Shown here piece after piece: positions 8,027 to 16,547 of a DNA stretch of 64,000 nucleotides; position 1 is the first letter of the stretch; the number at the start of each line of letters is the position of its first letter. Below the pieces are notes generated by a model. That model was given only the letters and a program-made list of their open reading frames with translations. It did not search any database and was not told the origin of the DNA. The stretch is from NCBI GenBank assembly GCA_948567375.1, contig OX419759.1, positions 43,129,493-43,193,492 on the forward strand, in the 5' to 3' direction. This DNA comes from Lunularia cruciata. Lineage: Eukaryota; Streptophyta; Marchantiopsida; Lunulariales; Lunulariaceae. Both the position numbers and the translations under genes were made by a program.

Positions 8027-9643
8027 CTAAGCCGCCCCCAACATCATGCTAGACTCGGTCTGTGTAGTAGCAGGTGGCTGACTAGCAGGTACTCCATCAC
8101 CACCTACCACACCTGCACTGGGACGTCTAGGAACCATGGATGTCGTCTGCAATGCCTCAGATAGCGTGAAAGACTGGGGAAGTCTGACCTGTCTCCCAAC
8201 CTCTCCTCTCTGTGGGTCCAACTCCACTGATGCTCCTCTAGGCTCTGGAGCACGTACTGCACTCCTAGTCACTGCTGCAGATGCATCCACCTGTGCTGCT
8301 CCGCACATGAAGTCCAAAGCATCTCTATCACCAGCATATGAGGTGGAAGCCTCAGCACCCGAATCTGATCTCCTCTGAGCAATAGCCATACTAGCCAATC
8401 TCTGCTCCAACTGCTCAATCCGAGTAGCCATAGTTGTGTCAGAAGTAAGGGCAGGTACAGCACCCCTACTAGGAGTAGATCCTCTACCACCTCGTCCTCC
8501 ATGAACTGGAGCTCCTCTACTACCTGTCATAGCAGCCCTACCACTCCGTAACTCCGGGTGTAGGTCAAAACACCGGTCACTAGTATGACCAAATCTATGG
8601 CAGTGCTCACACTGCCTCTGTGCTGGCTGTGATGCACCAGAGGTATCAGGTCCGCTGCCCTGAGTACACTCTCTCCTATGGTGAGGTCCACCACAAGTCC
8701 AACAAGCAACACCACCACTCACTGGCTGCTGCTGACCCAAAAATGAGGGTAAGGGTCTAACTCCACTAGGCCCTCCACTCGCTCCATAGGATCTGGGCTG
8801 TCCACCCTGTCCTCGAAAACCAACTGGGCGTGGTGCACTCTGCTGCACTCTAGAAGAAGTCACAACCGTAGATGAGGTCTCTCTACCAAATCCAGCTGTC
8901 ACCACTCTCTCCTCCACCATGTTGAGCTCAATACGCTCAGCCAAACCAAAGACTACTGCCAAAGTGGGCGAAGTAGCCTGCAACAACGTAGCATCACGAA
9001 CTCTACGTCGCAACTCCCTGTCCAGTATCCCATACCAAAACTGGACTGCCTGGGCCTCAGTAACTCCTTGAGTGAAACTGATCAGCCGCCTCATGCGAGT
9101 GTATGCCTCGCGTAGGCTCTCTCCAGCCTTCCGCTGGAACTCCTGCAAGCTCCTCAGCTTGTCAGTCCGCACTCCTTGGTATTTTTGCCTCAAACATAGG
9201 AAGAACTCCACCATGGGGTTAAACCCCGGTACCACACCACCTCCTGCAGCGGTACCTCCACTCGTAGTAGCACTATCTCCAGCTAGTGCACCTCCACTAG
9301 CTCCACCAACACTACTCGAGCTAGAACTCGTAGGTACAGCCGACCTACTCCTGGCCACCAAACCTGAAGTGATGGAGACATAGTGTGGAGACCAATACTG
9401 TCTCCATAACTCAATCTCCTCCAAATGAGCTCTCCTGAACTCATGGTAGTCGTCCATCGGTGGACCCTCCAAGTGCTTAAACAACCCCTTCCATGCCATG
9501 AAAGGTGTGAACAAAGTCGGGTTCCGCATCTGCTGCAGATCACACCAACTATCAAACTCCTGGATGAAGTCATCCAACTCAATGGTACCCACTGTACCAG
9601 AGTAACGCCTAGGGCCTTTGGAGGCCCCATAAATCTCGTCCAT
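8027..9643 (-). CDS. M polyprotein part 1: gag with two zinc knuckles
   Basis: The open frame extends upstream to about 9946, but the first ATG is at 9643 (GGGACATGG), giving 538 residues to TAG 8027-8029. The N-terminal half is a capsid-like region, with the Retrotrans_gag-type helix segment LQEFQRKAGESLREAYTRMR about 170 residues after that ATG. Next come a Gly/Ser/Pro/Gln-rich linker and two CCHC knuckles: CWTCGGPHHRREC (slightly off consensus spacing) and CEHCHRFGHTSDRC (canonical CX2CX4HX4C). A short coiled segment, RIEQLEQRLASMA, follows. The next ORF starts only six bases after the stop and is in the same frame, which suggests gag-pol expression by stop readthrough. Confidence 0.88.
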   Translation of the reverse strand: MDEIYGASKGPRRYSGTVGTIELDDFIQEFDSWCDLQQMRNPTLFTPFMAWKGLFKHLEGPPMDDYHEFRRAHLEEIELWRQYWSPHYVSITSGLVARSRSAVPTSSSSSSVGGASGGALAGDSATTSGGTAAGGGVVPGFNPMVEFFLCLRQKYQGVRTDKLRSLQEFQRKAGESLREAYTRMRRLISFTQGVTEAQAVQFWYGILDRELRRRVRDATLLQATSPTLAVVFGLAERIELNMVEERVVTAGFGRETSSTVVTSSRVQQSAPRPVGFRGQGGQPRSYGASGGPSGVRPLPSFLGQQQPVSGGVACWTCGGPHHRRECTQGSGPDTSGASQPAQRQCEHCHRFGHTSDRCFDLHPELRSGRAAMTGSRGAPVHGGRGGRGSTPSRGAVPALTSDTTMATRIEQLEQRLASMAIAQRRSDSGAEASTSYAGDRDALDFMCGAAQVDASAAVTRSAVRAPEPRGASVELDPQRGEVGRQVRLPQSFTLSEALQTTSMVPRRPSAGVVGGDGVPASQPPATTQTESSMMLGAA

Positions 9644-9946
9644 GTCCCACAACAACGGTGCGGACACACCAAGTGCACTCTCAACTGAATCAGCTCCTGT
9701 GTCGAACTCCAACTCAGAGTCAATCTCCTCCCTCACTGGGACCTGAGATACAGGCTGATACCGAGCACCACTCCGAGTAAACCCACTATGTACTGCAGGG
9801 CTAACTCCTCTGGAATCTCCAAAGAACTCCGTCGTGACCACGTAACTGCAACAGCAAACCCGAACCACCAACTGCAACCGCAAGTCGCAACTACAAGTGC
9901 CCCACCAAGTGCCAACACCAACTAGACACCACCCACTAATGTAACT

Positions 9947-11137
9947 CTAACCGAGATAACTACACTAGGGGAAGGGCAACCTGTAACCTGCCATCATAAC
10001 ACGCACTCTCACGGTCTGCAGGTCATCACTTCCTGCCTCACCGGAGAGAAACAAAGGTAGTCTGACTGGTCATCACTCCAGCCTCACCACCGAGAGCACA
10101 CCAGAGCACCAACGTTCAAAAGTCAAGGCACCTCACACAAACGTGGTGCACAAACAGGAAGCAGAGCATGGAGGGGATCCAATCACAAGAAATCTAAATG
10201 AAAACCCTCCATCTCATAACACAACACGGGACTGACTCTGCCACCATTTGGCATTTGACATAAGAGTAGTTCGTATCTAAGTCCTAAGCTACCAGGATCA
10301 CCAAGAATGGGATCAAACTGCCTCTCCTAGCCAAAGCTACATGTGTATAGATAACAGTGGCACAGTCACTATGACAACAAGTGAGGGTGGACCAGTTGGC
10401 TAGGGCACCAGTCTAGGAACAAGAGATCTAGGGGTCAAACCCTGTTGCGCACAATCTAGCAAGAAAGGCAGATTTTGCCAACCAATGACCAAGATCTACA
10501 CTAAACTAGCTAGCATCACGCCAGCAAGCTGGCTTGCTGGCCCTTCTAGGCCTTCGTAGCCTCTCATAGCCCACCGCCCTATGCCTCGAAGCCTCTAAAC
10601 GCCGAAATTCAGCCAAATGAGGCCTTTCTTGTTGCCACTTCGAACCTCCTCCAAAATTGGCAAAACTTCTCCAAATCTGCGAAACTCCTCCAAACTAGCG
10701 AAACTTCTCCAAATCTGGCCAAACAGCGAAACTCCTCCAATTCTGGCCCAAAATCTGACGTAAACCCTAAAGATGGATGTCCGCCAAATCCCCCGCTAAC
10801 TTTCCACTCGAGCCAAATTGACAAAACGGGTTTTTCCAAATCACAATTTCATGAGAAGAGCTTTCCAACTCCACCTTCAATTTCACTTTCTGAGCCCAAC
10901 TCGTAGCACATTGGTCCTGCCTTCACCTCCTCAAAAATTGCTCCTTCTTTGCTCGAAATTTGGCCAGCGCTTCCGCACACCGCCCGCCTAACTGCCAAAT
11001 TTGCATCAACTACACGAGCTTCTGCACACTAGGGAAACATAGAACCTAAATCGAGCTACCACGATCCACCGAGCTTGGAGATACCACCAACACTCAACGT
11101 TCCTGCAACCGATTTCCCCCTGACTTCACTTCTCTGA
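9947..11137 (-). other. Untranslated leader of M
   Basis: About 1.2 kb (1.5 kb counted to the first gag ATG) between the 5' LTR and gag. It has no long ORF. It holds a perfect 9-bp-arm hairpin (10521-10540), a stretch resembling a tRNA with box A and box B (about 10384-10448), and a run of similar 15-25 bp units containing CGAAACTYCTCCAAA (about 10650-10750). The part near 10910-11070 is closely matched at 16548-16735 in copy C, proving that the leader belongs to this family. The primer-binding site is not clear: the minus strand right after the LTR reads TCAGAGAAGTGAAG. Confidence 0.7.
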
Positions 11138-11588
11138 TGTAATCAGATTGCTTAACACTTTCAACTCAACTCAACTCAGATCAGTACTTGATCTGTCACT
11201 CTATAAACTACCAACAACTGGGCACTGATTACAGTCAAGCCACACCCACTCAAGCATAGAGAATCCAGGTGACGCTTGCCGGCCTCTGTCCACCATAGCC
11301 AGGAACTCGAAGGCTCAACATCAGAGAAGTGAGCTCTCTGGAGCTCACTTTGAAACTATATCCCCTGGACTCGAGCTAGCCCTGAAACCCTAACGGTCCC
11401 GCTGACGGCACACTCGACGGTGCAAACGGTGCAAAGTGACGGTGGGCCCCACCGTGAAGTCAGTACCCCGAACACAAAATCTAACCGTCGGAAAGTAGTC
11501 CCTGAGAAACAGCTAGAATAACTCTAACTACCATCACTGGAACTCCAGTGTCCGAGCATCTAGATGCGGAACTACAAATGGCGTGACA
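11138..11588 (-). repeat. 5' LTR of M
   Basis: 451 bp, beginning TGTCACGCC and ending CTGATTACA on the minus strand, so it has TG...CA ends by itself. It matches 1837-2284 with only transitions. It lacks the 107-bp block that surrounds the left copy. ACAT follows at 11589. Confidence 0.9.
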
Positions 11589-13072
11589 ACATCAACTTTG
11601 TGTTGCACTCACCAATGCAGAATACTACCAACACTACAATTCCTCTCAGATCTGTCAAGGCATTGTTCCGATGCACTTCACTCAGGATCAAACACACAGA
11701 ATGAAGATCAAGGCTACAAATTCCAACATCCACAAACACACTGACTTGCTCTTTGGAATTCTTCACACACTCACAACTACAAACATGAAATTGACAATCG
11801 AAATTAAGCTTAAGCGACGAGTACTAAGAACATCACTTCACTTTATCTATCTTTAGAAATATGAATACTGAATAATATTATAATGCGAATGCTCCCCTTA
11901 AATACTGAAGCAAACGGCAGTTCTTCCTACCTATGCACCGCTTCTTAACATCTCTTCCTACCTATAGATCCCAATTGATAATCTATCTCTTCATATTTGC
12001 CTCTTCCTATCTCAAAATTGACACTTACACCGATCCGATGTCTACCTCATCATCGGCTTCCAAACCCGATAATCTTCTTATTACTTCTCCTTCTTTGGGT
12101 ATAGCTAATTCTACCAATTCCTTCACTATTTCTACTACTTCTACACTACAATCTACAATTGAGCTCATGGGTAATCCATCTACATCCTTATCTCCTGACC
12201 CACTCTTCTCTAATGTATCAAATAACAAGTCCGATGACACCTGTACTCCTACTTCTACAACATCTGGTCTAATTACAATAAATTCCTTTGCTAATTCTAC
12301 TATATCCTTATCACAAATTGTAATTGAAAGCATGTGTACACTATCTACGCCTTCAATTTGTAACCCACTTTCCCCTAATCAGTCATGTTATTGACCCGAA
12401 GACACTTACAATCTAATCTTGCACTTTGGGTTTATTCACTACTGCTACTTTTCCTTCAATTCCTATTCCATCTTCAATTGGAACTAAAATTGAAGTCATG
12501 AGTATCCTAATTATCTATTCTTTCTCTATCCTAACTCTCTTTAATGCCTCTGGCAAGATTCTCGAAGTCATTTTCATTGCACTCCGAGGTCCGACTATCT
12601 CAGATACAGTCATCTTCGTCTTGAGTTGAAGAAGCTTCTAACCCAAAGTTGTGTAAACCTGAAGTCCGAAGTCCGAAGACGCCAACCCGAAGACACTGAA
12701 CTACTTTGTACAGTTACTCCCAAAACTTTAAACTTGTAACTTGTTCTACAGACCTCCAAACTTTGCAATTTTGGTAGCCACGAAAAGCCCTGAACAAGAA
12801 GCTTCCAAAAAAATATAGCACGCTTGATTTGGACTTGTGAACATTGAGATATAGCCCCCGCAAGAATCTCGACCTGTAACTTCTATTCCTCCTTCAGGTC
12901 TGTCTTCTTTCAATCTTGGCTGAGTCCGTCTTCATTTGACACAAAGTCGACTTCTTTGGGCTTGATCAAAATACAAATTTCCTCTCATTTCTTCTCCATT
13001 TGGTTTCAATTTGGTTTCAACAAGGCACTTCTTCTTCAAAACTCGTCCAAAATGAAAAATGTGGGTACCACA
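11589..13072 (+). mobile_element. Element B, right segment
   Basis: This continues B after the M insertion and ends GGTACCACA (CA end) followed by CCATT. A Ser/Thr-rich open stretch (11933-12394, without zinc, RT or integrase motifs) and repeated TCCGAAGTCCGAAGAC-like units near 12660-12700 are the only notable contents. No coding domain is recognised. The TATA-like or promoter content cannot be told from sequence alone. Confidence 0.8.
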
Positions 13073-13632
13073 CCATTTGTAGTGTCAGATCTAGATTGCT
13101 CAGACACTAGAGTTGCAGTGATAGTAGTTAGAGTTATTTCAAAAATTCCTCAGAGACTACTTTCTGATGGTCAGATTTTGTGTTTGGGGTACTGACTTCA
13201 CGGTGGGGCCCAGTGTCACTTTGTTGCACCGTTTGCACCATCAAGTGTGCCGTCAGCGAGACCGTTACGGTTCTGACCTAGCTCGAGTCCAGGAGGTATA
13301 CTCTCGAAGTGCAGCTCCAGAGAGCTCACTTCTTTGATGTTGAGCCTTCGAGTTCCTGGCTATGGTAGACAGAGATCAGCGAGCGTCACCTAGATTCTCT
13401 ATGCTGGAGTGGGTGTGGCTTGACTGTAATCAGTGCCTAGTTGTTGATAGTTTATGGAGTGATAGATCAAGTACTGATCTGAGTTGAGTTGAGTTGAGTT
13501 GAGAGTGGTAAACAATCTGATTATTATGGCACTTTAGAGTCTATGTATGACTTATGTGTGAGTTGTGCTTCTATAGTGTATGATGTTGACAATAATGTAT
13601 GTTGTGTAGCGATGTATATACGCACAATAGCT
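13073..13632 (+). repeat. Copy A LTR core (resumed after B) and terminal block
   Basis: CCATTTGTAG and onward continues the copy A LTR broken at 1361 and aligns with the M LTR core to about 13515 (GGTACTGACTTCACGGTGGGGCC is one shared stretch). A block copy at 13516-13632 follows, as at the outer end of M. It contains a (GAGTT)4 run at 13481-13500. Divergence from M is clearly higher than between the two M LTRs. Confidence 0.88.
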
Positions 13633-14062
13633 TGAAATCTTTGAAGGCAATTTTGGAGACCTAAACGGATGAATTAGGCCTCGAAAATATGCATAATCCC
13701 CTCCCCCCCATTAAAAGAAAGGTTGGCCTTCCCTCCCCCTAGTTTGTCTCATTGAAAGCTTTCCAATAGTACCTTACTCACATGATTCTGAGACTCCTAC
13801 AAGAAGATTCCCTAAAAGATTCCCTCCGGTCAAAGCTTGTATGACCAACCAGATAGGACCTAGACCGACATATCACCCATCCAAGTAAGTAATCCAAGGG
13901 TGGAGCTTGATGACATGTCACCTATCTGTGTGCCTAATCCTATGGTGGAGCTTCCTTGGAAGAGATCTTCTTTGTCTATATAATAAAGAGAAGGTGCTCC
14001 TTTGGGGCACCGGATGTTGAGTGTGTACTCTGTGTTTTCTCTCTTCTCTTGTCCTCAGAGTA
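13633..14062. other. Unassigned, LTR-like stretch between copy A and element D
   Basis: No coding content. The + strand contains CTATATAATAAAG near 13976 followed about 40 bases later by GTGTGTACTCTGTGTTTTCTCTC, resembling an LTR promoter and end. No partner copy is seen in the window, so it stays unassigned. Confidence 0.3.
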
Positions 14063-14373
14063 TTACAAAGAGGTACTATGTTATATGAAGTCCTTCTCCA
14101 ATAACTCTATAAGTGTTGTTTGTAACTCCTCCAACTCCTTGGTGAGAGCCGATAGATCGGTCTACTTAATGGAGTACTCCCTGGCAATAACTCGATCTTG
14201 AAGGGCATACCTCGATCGGAGTGTAATCCCTTTGGAAAATCATTTGGAAACACGTCTGTAGACTCTTGAACTATCCGATCAACCATTGCTTGATGAGGCT
14301 CTCGGCACTCCACAGATTGTTCTTGTGCAATCGGCTTGATCCACACCGCAAATACAGACTTATCTTCCTCCAA
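14063..14373 (-). pseudogene. D: pol segment preceding RT
   Basis: It encodes a piece like DVFPNDFPKGLHSDRG, then FKIELLPGSTPLSRPIYRLSP, the usual gypsy linker between protease and RT. A one-base frameshift after that puts KELEELQ and LIELLEKDFI in another frame, followed by a stop. The homology ends at about 14063. Confidence 0.75.
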
Positions 14374-14507
14374 AGCTTGCTCTATGGCTGCTTTACTAAC
14401 AAACTTCCCTTCTATGGACTCATCTCTCTTCCAAGCCTACTCCCTGGTTGCCTTATTGGCAAACTTCCCATCTTGGGACTCATCTCCCTTCCAAGTTTGC
14501 TCTATGG

Positions 14508-14888
14508 TTACCTCTCGATAAACTTCCCATCTTGGGACTGATTTTTCTTAGGTGTCTTACTCAGAGGTGCCAAACAACCTAATCGGAAATTCCTACCTTG
14601 GTGTTGTACTTGAATCTGGCGTCGGGTCCAATCAAATTGAACCTTATGATGTTCAAGCCAAGGTAGATCCAGAATGATATCATAGTGTAGAGGTGCCACT
14701 ACAAATCTCATACCCTCCAAATACTCCTTCCCAATCTTGAAGGTAACAGGATGCGAGGTGCGGAATGCAGAACCCTTTCTACCATCCGCCATCATCAAAC
14801 TACTTCCAATCACTGGCTTGATAAGAATACTCAATTCTTTTGCTACTTGCATAGACATGCAATTCTCTGAACTTCCAAAATCAACCAA
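14508..14888 (-). pseudogene. D: retropepsin-like protease remnant
   Basis: The fragment LVDFGSSENCMS corresponds to the LVDSGASHNF active-site loop of plant gypsy proteases, but the expected D-S-G reads D-F-G, so the site is probably inactive. DIILDLPWLEHH matches the usual DIILGMDWL region. The frame is open over about 126 residues and closes at 14508. Confidence 0.75.
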
Positions 14889-15085
14889 AATCCTACAACC
14901 CTAATTAGATATCGTACCTTGCAAGTGAAGCAAACTTGCATAGGTCAAGCATTCAATCCCATTGGAACTAATCAAGCTCCCAATAGGTGGCTCAAAATCT
15001 CCTATTGGGATTCCTTGATTCCCTTATCATTCCGCTCCACAACCTCCACTTGGGCAACTTGTCAAGGTCGTTTATTCTTGAGTGG

Positions 15086-15909
15086 ACATTCAGCAATGCG
15101 ATGCCCCAATTGGCAATAATAAAAACAACCACCATTTTGTTGTAGTTTCTCTCTATCTACCGTGCCAAGTGGTCTTCATAGAATTGCATCAATCTCCATT
15201 GGTATTGGCTCCTCCACTTGTGTGTAGTGTATTGGTAGGCTCTATGGAGGTCAAGGTCAAGACCAAGTTGTTACCACCAAGGAATCAAAATGTTCGGCCA
15301 ACCGCATGGCTTCCTCCAAGTGTTGTGGCTCTTGCATGGTTACCTCTAATTTGGTTCTTACCTTCAAGCCCCTCACAAATCAATCCACAGCTTCACCTTC
15401 CAATATATCTGGAATTTGCATGATGTTATTTTGGAACTTCGTGATGTAACTTCTTATAGAGCCAATCTGTTTCAACTTTGCCAATTTATCCCGTGCAGCT
15501 TGTGTGGCATTTATGGCTTGGAACCGACTAATTATTGTGCTCTTGAATTCTGCCCATGTCAAGATTGGTGCAACAATTTATTGTTCCGCTCGCTCCACTT
15601 GGAATCTCCACCATAGCTTTGCTACTCCATCCAATTGGCTAGAAGCCAAGAGAAATTGTTTTTACTCGTCTTGTAGATTGGTAGCTTCAAAATAACGTTC
15701 ACAATCAAACACAAAATTCTCCACTGCACCTGGAAGATTCTTGCCTTCAAATACCTTGGGTTTAGAGAATCTGATTTGATCTTCTCCTTCTCGAATTGGT
15801 ACACTCTCCACCTGCTCTTGTCGTCAAAGATCTTGTTCATCCAACAATTGAGTAAGGTGCTCAATTTGTTGCCACATAGCAAGGATAACATTGGGTATTT
15901 CCGCCATGG
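15086..15909 (-). pseudogene. D: gag remnant with zinc knuckle
   Basis: Starting near ATG 15909 (AEIPNVILAMWQQIEHL), gag-like text is spread over one frame with stops. It includes an LWWRFQVE-like part and TWAEFKSTIISRFQAIN (15562-15512), the Retrotrans_gag core. A knuckle CFYYCQLGHRIAEC is at 15127-15086 (first spacing one residue longer than consensus). Several stops and the altered protease show that the element is dead. Confidence 0.75.
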
Positions 15910-16160
15910 TTGCTACTCTATCACACCACTCCCAATCTATCTAATTTATTAACCCATAGAAATAGCACATCCATCATTCTCCATAAAATAAAACTAGAAG
16001 CACCAAGGGTTCCTCAAATATGGTGAGCATATGTAGAAAATCTTGTCCAAAGTGCGAAGTGATGAATTGTGTGAAACAATGCTTGGGTAATACTTGGACA
16101 TGAAATCTCAATGGTTTGATGGAAGTGGATTTGGTGGTCCATAAATTCCATCCATCCCAT

Positions 16161-16177
16161 TCCTACTCTGATTCCAA
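16161..16177 (-). promoter_or_regulatory. D: primer-binding site
   Basis: Minus-strand TTGGAATCAGAGTAGG directly follows the LTR end TTTTACA. It resembles the TGGTATCAGAGC site, complementary to initiator tRNA-Met, used by many plant LTR elements. Confidence 0.6.
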
Positions 16178-16547
16178 TGTAAAAGACCAAATCCGAGGAG
16201 AGAAATAGGAGAATGGAAACTCACATTGGGACACTTGAATGAGGGAAAACTCCAAATGCCTAGCATGAGCTTTGGCTTTGGTATTTATAGGTAGCATACA
16301 AGGCCCTTGAGAAACTTCTCAAGAAGCTTCCTTGAGCCACTTTCTTAGAGTGCAAGCCAAGTTCTAGAAGCCGCTTACTTGGCGTGCAAGCTAAGCTAGT
16401 TAGAAGCTTCTAGAATCTACCTGCTTGGAGCGCAAGTTAACTAGTTAGGAAGCTTCCTAGATGCTTTTGGAATATTCTAGGCTAATTTGGCTTGTTCCCT
16501 ACTTCGTTAGCCTTACTAGCTACGTCGCTAAACTCCATATTATTACA
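16178..16547 (-). repeat. D: 5' LTR
   Basis: 370 bp, on the minus strand from TGTAATAATATGG to TTTTACA. A TATAAATA box is present at 16289-16282 on the minus strand, as expected for an LTR promoter. The partner LTR is not found in the window. Confidence 0.65.
16282..16289 (-). promoter_or_regulatory. TATA box in the D LTR
   Basis: TATAAATA on the minus strand, about 105 bases before the LTR end, within CTACCTATAAATACC. This is the expected place for the U3 promoter. Confidence 0.5.

Larger units (their letters stand above)
1730..11588 (-). mobile_element. Element M: Ty3/gypsy retrotransposon encoding a DNA methyltransferase and a PHD finger
   Basis: About 9.86 kb, with TG...CA termini and ACAT directly outside both ends (1726-1729 and 11589-11592). 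Read on the minus strand the order is: 5' LTR (11588-11138), a leader of about 1.5 kb, gag with two zinc knuckles, retropepsin-like protease, C5-cytosine methyltransferase, reverse transcriptase, RNase H, integrase, PHD finger, a short 3' untranslated region, a G-rich tract, and a 3' LTR flanked on both sides by a 107-109 bp block. The RT-RNaseH-integrase order places it in Ty3/gypsy. All coding parts share one frame, broken by TAG at 8027 and 5675 and TGA at 4754 and 3149. It lies inside element B, so it is the youngest layer here. Confidence 0.95.
14063..16547 (-). mobile_element. Element D: degraded and truncated Ty3/gypsy retrotransposon
   Basis: On the minus strand the order is: LTR (16547-16178), a tRNA-Met-like primer site, gag remnants with a zinc knuckle, a protease remnant, and the segment just before RT. 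It stops near 14063, where the RT palm should start, so RT, RNase H, integrase and the 3' LTR are missing. It is a different family from M: the gag sequence is unrelated and there is no methyltransferase. The right edge (TG...CA) abuts copy C exactly, as if D had inserted into or next to it. Confidence 0.8.

Noticed and set aside
8027-9883. Gag reading frame starting at 9883
   Set aside because: The codon at 9883 is TTG, not ATG. The frame is open to about 9946 without an ATG; the first ATG is at 9643, which I used.
11933-12394. 153-residue Ser/Thr-rich protein in element B
   Set aside because: Low complexity, no motif, and it lies inside a probable LTR; the opposite strand is open too, which is typical of biased composition.
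13073-13632. Independent solo LTR of the M family
   Set aside because: The CCATT duplication and the continuity with 1350-1361 show that it is the second half of the LTR of copy A, split by B.
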